From: Timema cristinae
Lineage: Eukaryota > Arthropoda > Insecta > Phasmatodea > Timematidae
Length of the DNA stretch: 64,000 bases
Direction: 5' to 3'
Assembly (NCBI GenBank): GCA_039000515.1
Contig: JBCFYV010000012.1
Location: forward strand, 42,410,355 to 42,474,354
Shown: one piece after another, positions 1 to 11,864 of the stretch
Numbering within the stretch: position 1 is the first letter of the stretch
Layout of the letters: each line of letters starts with the position of its first letter
Made by a program: the position numbers and the translations under genes
The notes under the pieces: model-generated
Told to the model about the DNA's origin: nothing
The model's input: only the letters and a program-made list of their open reading frames with translations
The model's database searches: none

Positions 1-62
1 TCTGTTACAAAATTTAATGTACAAGTATATTTAGTTTCCTGAAGATTGCCCTTAAAATAGAA

Positions 63-103
63 AAACTGCCTAGTATAGTTGTCTCAACTATTCTAGGCAG
101 TTT
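63..103. repeat. Hairpin with 19 bp arms and a 3-base loop
   Basis: The arms at 63-81 and 85-103 are inverted copies with one mismatch around the loop TCT. The outer arm reads AAACTGCCTAG and its inverse. A second identical hairpin lies at 4869-4909 in the duplicate. A (TTTAA)n run follows immediately. The function is unknown; it could be a transposon-end structure or a small RNA hairpin. Confidence 0.8.
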
Positions 104-477
104 GTATAATTTAATTTAATTTAATTTAATTTAATTTCTACCCTCATCTGTGCGCACGAAAATTAAGATGTTAAGGTTATCTTGTCTGGTTTGCCTTTGA
201 TGGAGATGTAATGCCTAGATTATCAGATATGTAAAATTGAAAATATGGTTTCCCACAATCCTTCAATGGAATTTTGTGTAACATTATTATTTAATATTTT
301 ACTTTTCTTATGTCACCCCATTATTAGTATGTTTAAATGCAGATAACCCAGACGGGTGATAATACGTGATACAACAAAAAAGTTAAAAGTGATGTCATAT
401 TAAATAGTAAATATATATTTTTTAAATGCTAAAAGTTCTTAATACATATTCAGGTATGATCTTTTAAACATTGAAGC

Positions 478-565
478 ATTCAACGCCTAAGCCCAGTCGG
501 TAGCATGTCTATCCACTGGGCAAAAGGTCACGGGATCAATTCGTGACATGGCCGAAAAAGTTTAT
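478..565 (+). repeat. tRNA-derived SINE head (degenerate)
   Basis: The segment has a tRNA-like pol III promoter layout. A box A-like block GCCCAGTCGGTAGCATG is followed about 35 bases later by a box B-like block GGGATCAATTCGTG, with stem-forming GTCACG/CGTGAC around it. It is duplicated at 5283-5370. No tail can be defined. A true tRNA is unlikely because the acceptor stem and CCA-proximal pairing are not evident. Confidence 0.5.
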
Positions 566-1072
566 TATCATGAAATGCGTGTTGACAATAACTTTAAAAG
601 TGATGAATAAATGGACTATAGCTGGGTGGTGTGACTGTGCCAGTATTAAGGTAGCTAGGCGGAGGATGATGGAAGACGCAAGTGGTCCACCATGTAATCT
701 TTAACAACGTAAACATATTTCAAAATGTGGTTCTGTCGATGGCAACAAATATATCATAGTTATTGTAAAAACTATATGATCACTTTTAACTTTTAAAATA
801 ATGTAAAATCCCTTGACGCATCCATATTATAAGTGCGTTGGACTATCTAATAATAATAGTGAGCCCCAGCTATTATTATTAATAACATTCATGGCCGTCT
901 ATCCTCTTGAGGTGCCTACCAAACCTTCTACTCAACTAGTCCCTTTGTTTGTTGACCAAAGCCGCCAACTAACGTTCCAAGTCACTTCAGGGAGTATGAA
1001 AATAGACAAAGATATGTATTTAGGTAGTTAAAATAATTTTTCTTATTGTTCTAACTTCGTAAGTTGACTGCC

Positions 1073-1683
1073 CAAGGAGTGCCTTTTATTTTTGCCATAA
1101 TGGCGTTTTATGCTTAAACCCAGAGAAAAAAGAGGATGCGAGTAATTAAGGTGGAGGAACATAATTAGGTCACGATGGAGAGAATACACGTGACAAACAT
1201 AGCTCTGAGAACGAACTCTATTGTTCGAGAGCATTCTCCGATGGACTGGAATTGGTTTTACTTCACTTCTAAAACTCTCTGGAAAGTTCCAATATCTCTC
1301 TTGATCCTTAGCGGTCGCTGCTAGAAATTGGGTGGCTCGATCAGTTCATTACGAGCCGTGATTTTTGCTCGGATGTGTGCTTTGTTGTTTTGCTGGTTCG
1401 TTTGTCTTGAGGCACTGGGACGGTGAAAGGGGTAACTGGTTTATTCCCCCTCGTCTTGTTTATTTCTTGTTTTGTGGCAAATGCTACAGTATCGATACTT
1501 TTTCCACATCCTTAAGTGGATATCTTGTGAGTGTTTTATATGACAAAATATGTAAACTAAAAAGTGGTAATTTTCTGAAAATATTTCTAAGGGTAGTTTA
1601 CAAATGACAGATTTAAAAAAAAATTAGAACTATTTAAAATGTTATATACTGTTTTTGTTTTGTGATTAACAATATGAAAACCG
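1073..1683. other. No gene recognised
   Basis: This is unique sequence starting where the duplication ends. It includes a somewhat GC-richer patch (about 1180-1480). I see an 80-residue open frame but no domain, codon bias or splice context to support it. Confidence 0.5.
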
Positions 1684-1925
1684 CTTATGTGGCCTAATGG
1701 TATAAGTAATCACTCTAGAATAGAGAGTGCAGATTATGGGGAGATAATGGTGTTGTCTTGGGAGGGTGCTCTGAAGGGGGTCTCTTCTAAAAATTTTTCT
1801 ACTATCTCCTCACATAAATGTTGACTACACTTCCTCTAAATTTAATCTTCCTCATCCCTAAACTATTATTGTAATTAGTACATAGGCGTATAACCCAAAC
1901 GGGTAGTTAAGACGCAATGCTATAA
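1684..1925 (+). repeat. SINE copy with the shared 3' tail
   Basis: It starts with a tRNA-like block (ATGTGGCCTAATGGTATAAG resembles box A) and ends with GCGTATAACCCAAACGGGT followed by AGTTAAGACGCAATGCTA. That tail is found in diverged form at the end of several other copies in the window (32.4, 36.0, 49.4 and 57.9 kb). The box B region is eroded. It is a decayed, non-autonomous retroelement. Confidence 0.5.
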
Positions 1926-2309
1926 AAATTATGTGTTTGTCTTATGTGTAAGGTTTACTTAAAATTAATGTACTGAAAATCTATTTTTGAACATTTTCTT
2001 TAAAGTTATAAATATACAATATGAGAAAGTTTGTGCAATTGTGTGTTATCATTTTATTTTCCAATAAGAACAACTATTTATCATTAAAAAACACTAAAGT
2101 TTACATAGAAGAACTATTATAAAATATAATATATATTTTATTAAATAGTAACTTATTTGATATTTATCAAACTAATTTATGCTTAGAATATAAATTTTCA
2201 AAGTAAATTAATGCGCCTACGAATTTATTTTTGGTAGATTCAATAGATATTATTCAATCCCTTCATTTTTTAATTATTTTTTTCACTGAAATTTTTAACT
2301 ATTTTATAA

Positions 2310-3140
2310 ATAAAATCAATCTCATTTTAGTGAACTTAGTTTGTAGTGAGCATTCGGCTACAGTGAACCAAATCATTGGTCCCAACCCACTAACATTTCA
2401 ATGTGTGTTAAAAAATTCGTTTTATATTGAACCCTCAACTTTGGTTTTAGTGAACAGAAAAATTGAAACTTTCATAATAAATGTCATCCTATCATCATAA
2501 TTTCTTTAAAAACATAACTTTTTGTTGTTTAAACTTGAAAACACCGATTATCTAACCGAGTTTCTTGTTTAGAAAGCACAAAGCTTGACTGAAAGTACTG
2601 AATGTGGGGGAATGGTGGGGGGGGGGGGAGGGGGATCATAGTCACTGTATTAATTTTAATGGTTTTTGGTTTAATACCTTCCACTGTGGCAAGTAAAGAA
2701 GAGAGTCTTCTGATGTTTTATTAATAAGACAGAAGTTAAAGGACAGTGAATGAGTCTGTGGCATCTAGTAATTGTTTCACCAATCCCTTTCTTCGAAAGG
2801 GTATATAATCTCAAATTATTAGACTTTTCTAATCTTTCTACTCAGTCTAGTTTTTTGAATGTTTGGATAGTGTAGAATTAATTGCGAAAAATACAGACTC
2901 TAAAGAAGGATCTAGAAAAAATATCAACTAAAGCATAGTACAGTAAACAACAGCATATAACAGATTCTTTAAATATTTATTAATAGATTTAAATAAAGAT
3001 CGATTGTATTTGAACTCATATTTTATTGTCACTAACCCACTACATTCAGATTAAAAAAAAAATCGGTTTTAGTGAACTTCGGACATAGTGAACAAAATAT
3101 CTGAGTCCGTAGAGGTTCACTTTAACCAGAGTTGACTGTA
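2310..3140. repeat. Relic with repeated TTTTAGTGAAC motifs, possibly a pogo-like MITE
   Basis: Blocks beginning TTTTAGTGAACTT occur at about 2325 and 3065, and the right edge reads GGTTCACTTTAACCAGAGTT then GACTGTA. This resembles subterminal repeats of pogo/Tigger-like DNA transposons, which end in CAGT next to a TA duplication. No left terminal inverted repeat can be placed with confidence. A long G-run lies near 2616-2631. No coding remains are recognised. Confidence 0.3.
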
Positions 3141-4805
3141 CTTTATTTATATTTTAAACTATTTATGTCCAGATTTGACCAGTTGTTTATAATAGATTAT
3201 AGGTGATGACGTAAGGTTTAAGAAAATATAAGAAAGGTAGAAAGTGTAGAAGGAATTTGTTAAAAAAAATAATCTAAAACTCATTTTAAACTTATCACCA
3301 ACACTATTTTTCTAAAAGATATTATGATAAGCCTGAGCTAAATTAGAGGAACTATTTTTTTTCTAACTGGATTTTTCTGCTTCCTATTCCCAAATAATAA
3401 TACTCCAGTGTTTCTTTAATCCAATAATACTATTGTAATATTTTTACACATACTTTAAAACGAGTTATCTTAAACCAATATATCATAGCAAGTAGTTATG
3501 CTATTTTTATAATCATAAATAATCTAGGTTAAGTCTAAATGTAGTACTTTTAAGTTATTTAATAATCAACAGATCGACATTAACCCATTAAAATAATTTG
3601 TTATCCTAATATATGTTTTATGTGCACACAGCCAAATTCATTATTAAAATTTAATGAAAAACATAAATACAATTTTTAAGTAATTTCAATTTGTCTATAT
3701 TTAATAGTTTATCTTAACGATTCTTTGAGACTCCTTTATAAAGTTATAAACTATACAGTAAAGAATACCCTTATCACAAAGATATTTAGTTTGTTCTTTG
3801 GTGGAAAACTTAACAGTTTAAAGACATAGCAGGAAGCAATACAAATTATTATGCTAGCAAAATTTAATAAATAATAAGTAATGATTGTTTATTTAGGTTT
3901 ATTAAGTAGGTACTTATGTGAGCTAAATTATCAAAACATAAGTATAAAACAGATTAATACTGTTATCGAACGAAAAATTTCTATATTAGTAATAATCCCC
4001 ACTCTCCAGGATTATAATGTAAGAATATATGTAACAATGGCACCATTATCTCTCACCTCATCTGGTTTTCCAGTGACGTAGAGTTCGTGGTTCTAAACAC
4101 ACTTCAGTGTATTGAGGTGGTTTTTTTCTAAAAAGGTTACACCACTAATCCTGTATGAAAATACTATCTTCCTCATTACTACACAAAAGTGTAAATATCT
4201 GGATGATTCTGTCAGCTAGTAAGAAACATAAAACCAAAATATTTTTTATGAACTAGTTATAAAGGTTTAAATTTGAGATGTATACAGCTTGGGTATATTT
4301 TTATATTAATAAAGGTAACTGTCAATAATTATCTATATAGTATATTTACAAATTTAGGTGGAGTATTTGTCTGAATTTAAAAAACAATTAGAAACTGCCC
4401 TCAAACTTTGCCTATATTGTATTACATAATTTAAAATTTTGTCATATGACAGTTTTTTGTTGATTTTCTTAAAGTTTAACAAAGTTCTAGTAAGCCGTTT
4501 AAATACCAGTAATCTCTTTTAAATATTTCTCCAAAATATATTTCTCCCAATAAAAAAAATATATACAAATTAATTACGAGTAATTATTTGTATTATTATT
4601 ACTATTAGTGATTTTAAAATTTAAATGAAACGGTTCATCTCAAGGAAATACTGAGAATCGAAAAAACAAATGACATTTTTGGTCTTGTTATTATCTTATT
4701 ACTTTAAATATTGGGATAATTTAATTTCAATATATTTTTATAAAGAGTAGTAGTATATTATTATACCGATTTAGATGCTAGTTCTTAGAATCCAATTCAA
4801 ATTTA
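3141..4805. other. AT-rich, no gene recognised
   Basis: Very AT-rich sequence without a supportable open frame. A weak SINE-like patch around 4070-4200 (GGTTCTAAAC block, then a CT/AA-rich body resembling the 32.2 kb SINE body) is the only structure noticed. Confidence 0.5.
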
Positions 4806-5877
4806 TCTGTTACAAAATTTAATGTACAAGTATATTTAGTTTCCTGAAGATTGCCCTTAAAATAGAAAAAACTGCCTAGTATAGTTGTCTCAACTATTCT
4901 AGGCAGTTTGTATAATTTAATTTAATTTAATTTAATTTAATTTCTACCTCATCTGTGCGCACGAAAATTAAGATGTTAAGGTTATCTTGTCTGGTTTGCC
5001 TTTGATGGAGATGTAATGCCTAGATTATCAGATATGTAAAATTGAAAATATGGTTTCCCACAATCCTTCAATGGAATTTTGTGTAACATTATTATTTAAT
5101 ATTTTACTTTTCTTATGTCACCCCATTATTAGTATGTTTAAATGCAGATAACCCAGACGGGTGATAATACGTGATACAACAAAAAAGTTAAAAGTGATGT
5201 CATATTAAATAGTAAATATATATTTTTTAAATGCTAAAAGTTCTTAATACATATTCAGGTATGATCTTTTAAACATTGAAGCATTCAACGCCTAAGCCCA
5301 GTCGGTAGCATGTCTATCCACTGGGCAAAAGGTCACGGGATCAATTCGTGACATGGCCGAAAAAGTTTATTATCATGAAATGCGTGTTGACAATAACTTT
5401 AAAAGTGATGAATAAATGGACTATAGCTGGGTGGTGTGACTGTGCCAGTATTAAGGTAGCTAGGCGGAGGATGATGGAAGACGCAAGTGGTCCACCATGT
5501 AATCTTTAACAACGTAAACATATTTCAAAATGTGGTTCTGTCGATGGCAACAAATATATCATAGTTATTGTAAAAACTATATGATCACTTTTAACTTTTA
5601 AAATAATGTAAAATCCCTTGACGCATCCATATTATAAGTGCGTTGGACTATCTAATAATAATAGTGAGCCCCAGCTATTATTATTAATAACATTCATGGC
5701 CGTCTATCCTCTTGAGGTGCCTACCAAACCTTCTACTCAACTAGTCCCTTTGTTTGTTGACCAAAGCCGCCAACTAACGTTCCAAGTCACTTCAGGGAGT
5801 ATGAAAATAGACAAAGATATGTATTTAGGTAGTTAAAATAATTTTTCTTATTGTTCTAACTTCGTAAGTTGACTGCC
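4806..5877. repeat. Direct duplication, copy B (about 1.07 kb)
   Basis: Second copy of the 1-1072 block in the same orientation, offset by 4805 bases, including the hairpin (4869-4909), the TTTAA run and the SINE head. The spacer of 3.7 kb carries no coding remains, so this is not an autonomous retrotransposon with LTRs. A two-copy fragment of a longer tandem duplication is possible, because the left part of copy A is outside the window. Confidence 0.9.
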
Positions 5878-8004
5878 ATTTCTGTATTATGTTTCACCCC
5901 CTCTTTAAGTTCAACAAACCCTTATTTTCCTGTCCCACAAGCACTGGACAGAGTGAAATGAGATGATAATTTTACCGAAAGATAATTATCATAAAAAAAT
6001 GTGTTACAATTGTATAAATACTTTAAACAAATTGTGTTAAGACAATAAAACGATAAGGTATACCTTTAGTTTTTTGCTAATATAAATTTGCAGCATCATT
6101 TAGAAATATAAACTTATTTTTGGTTAATAATGATAATTGTTTACAATTTAATTAATGTCAATTTTTAAGTATTAATAATATTTATAGTAAAGAAAATCTG
6201 AAATCCCGTGATTTCACGTATGAATACGTTAAAGTAGATCTATTAGCTTAACTAGCTCTATGATATGTCCTTTCTTTAGAGTATTGAGTTATATTTATCA
6301 CGATAAAATATATGCTCTTTAATTCCACAAGGGTTTTCCAAAATAACTATGAAATACCTCATTTTTAAAGTGGAATGTTATTAACATGTTACATGAATAA
6401 AATATAAGAAATACAACCTAGATATACCTTAGAGAAATCTTTATAAGCATGGTTTTTATAATCTTTTATACTAAAGTTTATTAATGTTGGCTAATTCAAA
6501 ATCCGTGTATTAAACCCCATTTTAGCCTCCGAATAATATAATTATGGGCCCTCTTTTATTGATGTCTGTGTCTTAACATCTGTTTAATGTTCATGCATTT
6601 TTTTTATAATAATAAAATTTAGAGGAAATTTACCCAGATTTACTGGCCAGGAAGAAAAAAACTCCAACACCCCCAGCTGGATTGAAGAACAATATTCTGT
6701 TTGAAACTCAAAAATACGAAATGGCTACTTAAAATGAATAATGAAAACCATTATATATTCTAAAGTATATCTAATAAATACATTATTTTAGTTTTATTCA
6801 GTAGGTTAATAGATTCTTAGGGCTGATTGGACAAACATCATATTAATTGATTCTTCATTCAGAAGAGTGCCAATGAGCTTGAACCTATATAAAATTTGGG
6901 ATTGCAACATCCTAACTAGGGATCCAAATATCCGATCACTCGATCAAAGATAAAAGTAAAAACAAACATTGCAACATTTTTAAGTGTTATTTCAAAAATA
7001 GATTAGACAAGAATGTCAGTTTTTTTGCCATTTTTGTAACCAAACAGCTTTTTAGATAGAATAAATAAAATATTTTTTCAGTTCAAACATATAATTTCGA
7101 TTTATTCACATGGTTGTAAAGAAAAATCTTGAATATCTGCCATGATCATAAAAGCATTAGATAACAAACTTTTTAAATGAAATGTTCAGTTCATCATTTA
7201 AAAAAAATTACAAATTTGTGTTTTTACAGAAGAAATATTATATTTATATCGATCAAAAATTATTTAAATTAAAAATCGAATAAAAAGAGCTTTTCTTACT
7301 TTACATACATCACCCCACTCCTTGATTAAAATATTTTAAGCAATTTCATAGTGTAAAAGATTTATAAACATATACAATCAAATTATTTTAATGTAGCTCT
7401 CTATTATTAATAAAAAGTTAGTTTACTTCCTAAAACTGCAATGGAGCTCAATCGTTCTGTATAATTTCATTGAATAGTTGAAACAAAATCAACCGGAGTG
7501 GTCATAATTGACACATTTTCCCTTAAAATTAGTTCACATTCAAAATAAAATTTAAAACACAATTTACTATTATTAATCACTTAAGTAAAGATGCAATTAC
7601 TAAATCAACTATTATAACAAATAGTTTATTTTTCCCAACTACATCATGACCGAAAAAAGGGAAGAAATTGTATGGTTAGCTTGACCAGGGATTTAATCGA
7701 CAATCACTTCCTGGTTCTTGATTTTGCTGAAATTAAGATTTGAGACACCGATTGGAGATCAACTTACATATGATCTTTGATAAAGTCACCAATTACACTG
7801 GTTTAAAAAAATAAAACGAATTTTTTGGCACACACTTTTTTTTTATATACCAATAGTACTTTTTATGATGAATTCAAATATGTAGCTAGTTTTATCAATC
7901 ACTCAGGGATTTTAGTAACACTACATGCTGAATTTTTTTTATATTTTGTACATTTATAACACCACTAATATGACATAAAAGTGATATTTGATGATTTTCT
8001 TGCG
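5878..8004. other. AT-rich, nothing recognised
   Basis: No open frame, RNA gene or clear repeat that I can support. Base composition is uniformly AT-rich like the rest of the host flank. Confidence 0.5.
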
Positions 8005-8200
8005 TCTGTAGCGTTGGGAACATCCCTCCAAACTGTCCAGCCAAATATTCTGCAAGAATACTAGAACTCCACTTCCCCTGGTACTTCTTTTTCTTTATTT
8101 AAATATCTTGGTGGAATCGTTCACTATGTTTGTCACTAATGGCATTGAGATTCTTGGGGAATAATCAAATGAGGGTCCAAGAAATGAATTTAAAACAACA
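8005..8200 (-). pseudogene. Fragment of a multicopy insect gene family (FHQDI...YQGKW type)
   Basis: On the minus strand, translation from 8161 downward gives FPKNLNAISDKHSERFHQDI, then a stop, then YQGKWS. A frame one base off just upstream gives IHFLDPHLI. Together these match, from memory, a repeat-associated protein family common in arthropod genomes, with the order IHFL-SHLD, FPEN-G, SDEHGERFHQDI, YQGRWS. The function of that family is not known to me. One frameshift and one stop show it is dead. The piece covers only about 65 codons, and I find no flanking continuation. Confidence 0.55.
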
Positions 8201-9099
8201 TATTACACTCATATCTATAATTGGATGTAAGAGTTTATCTATAATGCCACAGTATTTCTGTTTTTAAAGTTACCCAAAACCTATGTGGAACATTTAAGAA
8301 TGGTCTTACACTATTTTTTTTTAAATTTGACTAATATATTTTGAATTTTTAATCTTGAGTCACATCTCTATTTGTTTTTCAAGGGCTCACAAAAACAACT
8401 TCTTTAATTCTAGGCATCACGTATTAGAGAAAATGTACCTGCAATAAGCAAACTCAACACTATTTTTTTTATCCATATCTTAGCAAAGTTCTCAAAAGCC
8501 CTAATTTTGTATTAGTGGAGGTAGAAAACTACTATCATGGTTGACTAGAGGGGAGTAAACTTAAATCTCGTAAAACAGCGTCGATTTCAATATTTATTTG
8601 TTTCCATTTAATTTTCCATACATTCAAATGGGTGTATTTTAGTCAAACATGTACCCATCAATAAAATAAATGTCAGTTTTTAACCCAAATGGATACTGCC
8701 TGTGGGGTGTGGGCTATGCACTCTTATATAAAAAATTCTATATCGGGGTTTGTGATTTTCTTATGGTTTTAGCCTCACTGTGATAGATACACCAATTTTT
8801 ATTTCAAATGTGTGTATGTTACGCAATCATGAAACCCTGGGTAAAAATCAGGACAGTGACCTAGTTTATATGCGTTCATTCTTGTTGGTGTTTCATTAAT
8901 CTGGATTCAATCAGTGCTACCTAGTATATACGTAGAGTCGTCGGTCTTGGACTATTACATGTTGGATTGTGAGCTAAGAATTATTTTACAAACACATCTA
9001 GGAGACAATGTAGAAAAATAAATGTGTGATTCACGTAAAAATGTATAGTAAATTTAGAAGTTTTCATATTGTGTTTTATTCACACGAAACCACATTCCT
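8201..9099. other. Nothing recognised
   Basis: AT-rich noncoding sequence with no repeat or open frame that I can support. Confidence 0.45.
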
Positions 9100-9850
9100 T
9101 TCTTTCCATCACCCTTGGCCTTATCCTGTCTGGACTTGTCTTGCTGCCAATCTAGCGTCAGTTAAAGTCCCTAAACAGACAGGAATGCGGTATAACCCTT
9201 GCTCTATTCTTGTCTCAACATGTCGCACCACTAAACTGGTGCTAGGTATGATTCAATACCCCTGTCCTATACCTGTATCGACTATCGACATGTCGAGTCG
9301 TCAATATGACACCATGTGTGTGTAGAAATAGGTTCTTACGTCACCCATGTTGCGAAATCACCCTAAGTCTATTTCTGTATCGATATGTTGAATTTGACCT
9401 CCAAAGTCGATTCTGAAGTAATGATGGGACCATGATATATTCCTGTCTCAGCATGTCAAGCTGCCAAATTGGTGCCATCACATTCTGACGTTCATCAGGG
9501 TTGTGAAATCAACTACAATATATTCCGTTCTCGTCATTCAAGCCGCCAAACTGTGCTAGGTATGAGTCATCACCCCTAGCCTATTCCAGTATTGAAATGT
9601 TGAGCTGTTAACCTGACACCATGTGTGCGTGTGTGTATAGAAATAGATTATTAAGTTATCAGGATTGCAAAACAACCCTATGTCTGTTCCTGTATCGATA
9701 TTTTGAATTCAACTTCTAAAATATATTCTGACGTCATTAGGGTTGTGAATCTCCCACTGTATTTTCCTGTCTTGACATGTCAATCCATCAAACTGGTGCT
9801 ATCCCGAAATAAATTATGACGTCATCAGGGTTGTGGAATTCTGTGTAGTA
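9100..9850. repeat. Degenerate tandem repeat, period about 310 bp
   Basis: Related blocks recur about 313 bases apart. Examples are GTGCTAGGTATGATTCAATA near 9240 and GTGCTAGGTATGAGTCATCA near 9555; TATCGATATGTTGAATT near 9380 and TATCGATATTTTGAATTC near 9695; and CTGACACCATGTGTG-type blocks near 9307 and 9615. Shorter internal repeats with CATGTC and TCATCAGGGTTGTG also occur. The 99-residue open frame over the first copy is not supported as a gene. Confidence 0.6.
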
Positions 9851-10482
9851 GTACTGACCAGATCTCTCCCAATCTATGTTAGCTTCCATCAAGAGAAGAA
9901 CCCAGCCACGTCTCCCAGGGCAGTGGGCACACACCAATAAAATGGGAAAACTGCGCCACATGAAAAATGAATCAAATAATAAATCACACCAACGTCTTCC
10001 AAAACTAAAAAATTGGGCACACTAACTACACCAGGGTTCAAACTAATGGGGCACATTCCACATAAAAAACACAAACCCTGGCATGGGTTTATTTTAAGGA
10101 AGGTTGTGTAACTTTAGAACCTAAAAAATGGGTTCTCAATCTGGGTCAAAATGATGTACATGAGTATATTTTTTTATAAGGGATGCATGATTTCTTAACA
10201 TATACCCCTTTTGTAACAGATAAAAATGAAGTGGAAACATATAAGAGAATATTGGTAGTTTTACAAGGGCTTATACTCTACTTTGGGGGATGTGAAACAT
10301 TTTTATTTCCAGGAGTAGGAAACTTGCACTTGGACCATTATTTCTTTAAGTAATGACTTTCTTTATCATGACTGTCCCAATCGCACAAAAACAACAATAT
10401 TTAGTACAACCGAGCTGCAAACCAAGTCAAAGTGTATATGTTCAATTGTAATTATCATACTGATATTTTTCAAGAGGAATAT
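9851..10482. other. Nothing recognised
   Basis: A short, somewhat GC-richer patch at 9885-10080 has an open frame on the minus strand but no recognisable protein. I treat it as noncoding. Confidence 0.4.
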
Positions 10483-11864
10483 AAGGCCTGTTGACACTGT
10501 ATTAGTTGACAAATGCAAGCACATTAATAATTTGGCTGCGCGCGCAAACTGTGTAAACAGACAAGCAAGCTAATAACAAATAAGTCCACATGCAAGTGAA
10601 CATTTTTGTCATCTTCCAACTTTACTAATGCAAGTAGACAATTAAAATGGCGACAACTAATAATTTGTTGTGTGGGGGCATTTATTTGTGAGATGTTAAT
10701 AAAATAATGAGTTTTTGTGGAATTTTAAGCACCGGATTTATAAATACAAGAACGCGAGTGATATTGCACTAGAGGATATTGTATAGTGATATCAGGCGTT
10801 CATATTCTCAAAAAGTGTCCAAAATAAAATGTTACGTAAATGTTGCAAATGTGCCTTGTGAAGAGATGTTATTTAATATCGGCAAACAAATTTATAAATA
10901 ATTATATCAAACCATTATTTCCTACCAATCAACGTGGCATGTGTAATTTTTTATATACAATCACAAAATAAAATTCAACAATGAAGTACCGTGATTAGTT
11001 CCGGCAACATAATATTCGTGTTATCGGCAAATAAGGTATTAATGGCAAGCGGTTTTCACGTGAAATCACCAGCATGCTTTCCAATCTCGTATTTGACACT
11101 TTAACCAATCTTTATAAGTTTTAACTAATAATGTTCAGCCCATACACCTCAAACATTTTGTAGTAATGCTTTGGAACTTGAGTAGAGACACAACATGATA
11201 TTCTCTAATAGATAACCAGATAGTTTAAATTTAAACCAATCTACAAAATAAATTATAATTATGTTTGGAGAATAATTTAGTCCTATCTAGCATTTATCAA
11301 GATTTGTTATTAGTATACCAACGTTTAAAACAAGGTTGGAAAAACCTGGGGCTATTTAAAAAACTGCCCAACCGAGTTTGGTTTATCGGGATTTATTGAC
11401 CTTATTTGCGTTTAATTTTCATTACCATTTATGCCAAGTGAGTTAACAAATTATGCAAAATAATAAAATAATTATTTGGGATCAACTTAAATATACGTTA
11501 ATGTATTAAGTGACTAAATATAGGATATAAATTTATCACTATCTTTTTTATGTTGTCTATATAAATCAATTTTTAAAATAGGCCAACTAATTATGGTAAA
11601 TTGCGTTTACTGAAAAATTGTAATTTATTTGGTCACCCATTTTTATTTTTATTCACCCTTCCTAGCTCCTAGCATATAGCGTAAAAATGAAATCAGGGAT
11701 AAAAAAATTCCAATAGAGAGACCAGTTAGCACCACTTCATTTTCAGCCATGTTTTTAGAAGCGATACTAATACAAGTGAAAATGCATGACAACACAGCTA
11801 GCATGTTAGTAAGCTAATATTAGTAAACATGCACTAGTCAACTAACACCGTGTCAACGGGCCTT
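10483..11864. mobile_element. 1.38 kb inverted-repeat DNA element (MITE-like)
   Basis: The left end AAGGCCTGTTGACACTGTAT is matched in inverse at the right end, which on the minus strand reads AAGGCCCGTTGACACGGTGT. Similarity then continues weakly through TTAGTTGAC for about 30 bases. The interior has no open frame. Flanks suggest TA next to both ends, but a clean target duplication cannot be fixed. A non-autonomous DNA transposon is the simplest reading; the superfamily is not decided. Confidence 0.6.

Larger units (their letters stand above)
1..1072. repeat. Direct duplication, copy A (about 1.07 kb)
   Basis: This stretch recurs at 4806-5877 with only two single-base length differences visible: an A-run of 5 versus 6 near position 61, and a CCC versus CC near 142. 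Both copies stop at the same base after a shared TTGACTGCC, and the sequences then diverge. The left limit is cut by the window edge. The copy contains a long hairpin, a run of TTTAA repeats, a tRNA-like SINE head and a 72-residue open frame that has no recognisable product and is probably chance. The ends lack TG...CA, a primer-binding site or a polypurine tract, so I do not call it an LTR. Near identity means the duplication is recent, gene-converted, or an assembly effect. Confidence 0.9.

Noticed and set aside
478..565. Functional tRNA gene
   Set aside because: Box A and B are present, but the acceptor stem and cloverleaf are not; it fits a SINE head.
813..1031. 72-residue open frame present identically in both duplicate copies
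   Set aside because: Identity is explained by the duplication, and there is no homology, splice or codon signal for a gene.
1..5877. LTR retrotransposon bounded by the 1.07 kb direct repeats
   Set aside because: No TG...CA ends, primer-binding site, polypurine tract or gag-pol remains in the 3.7 kb spacer.
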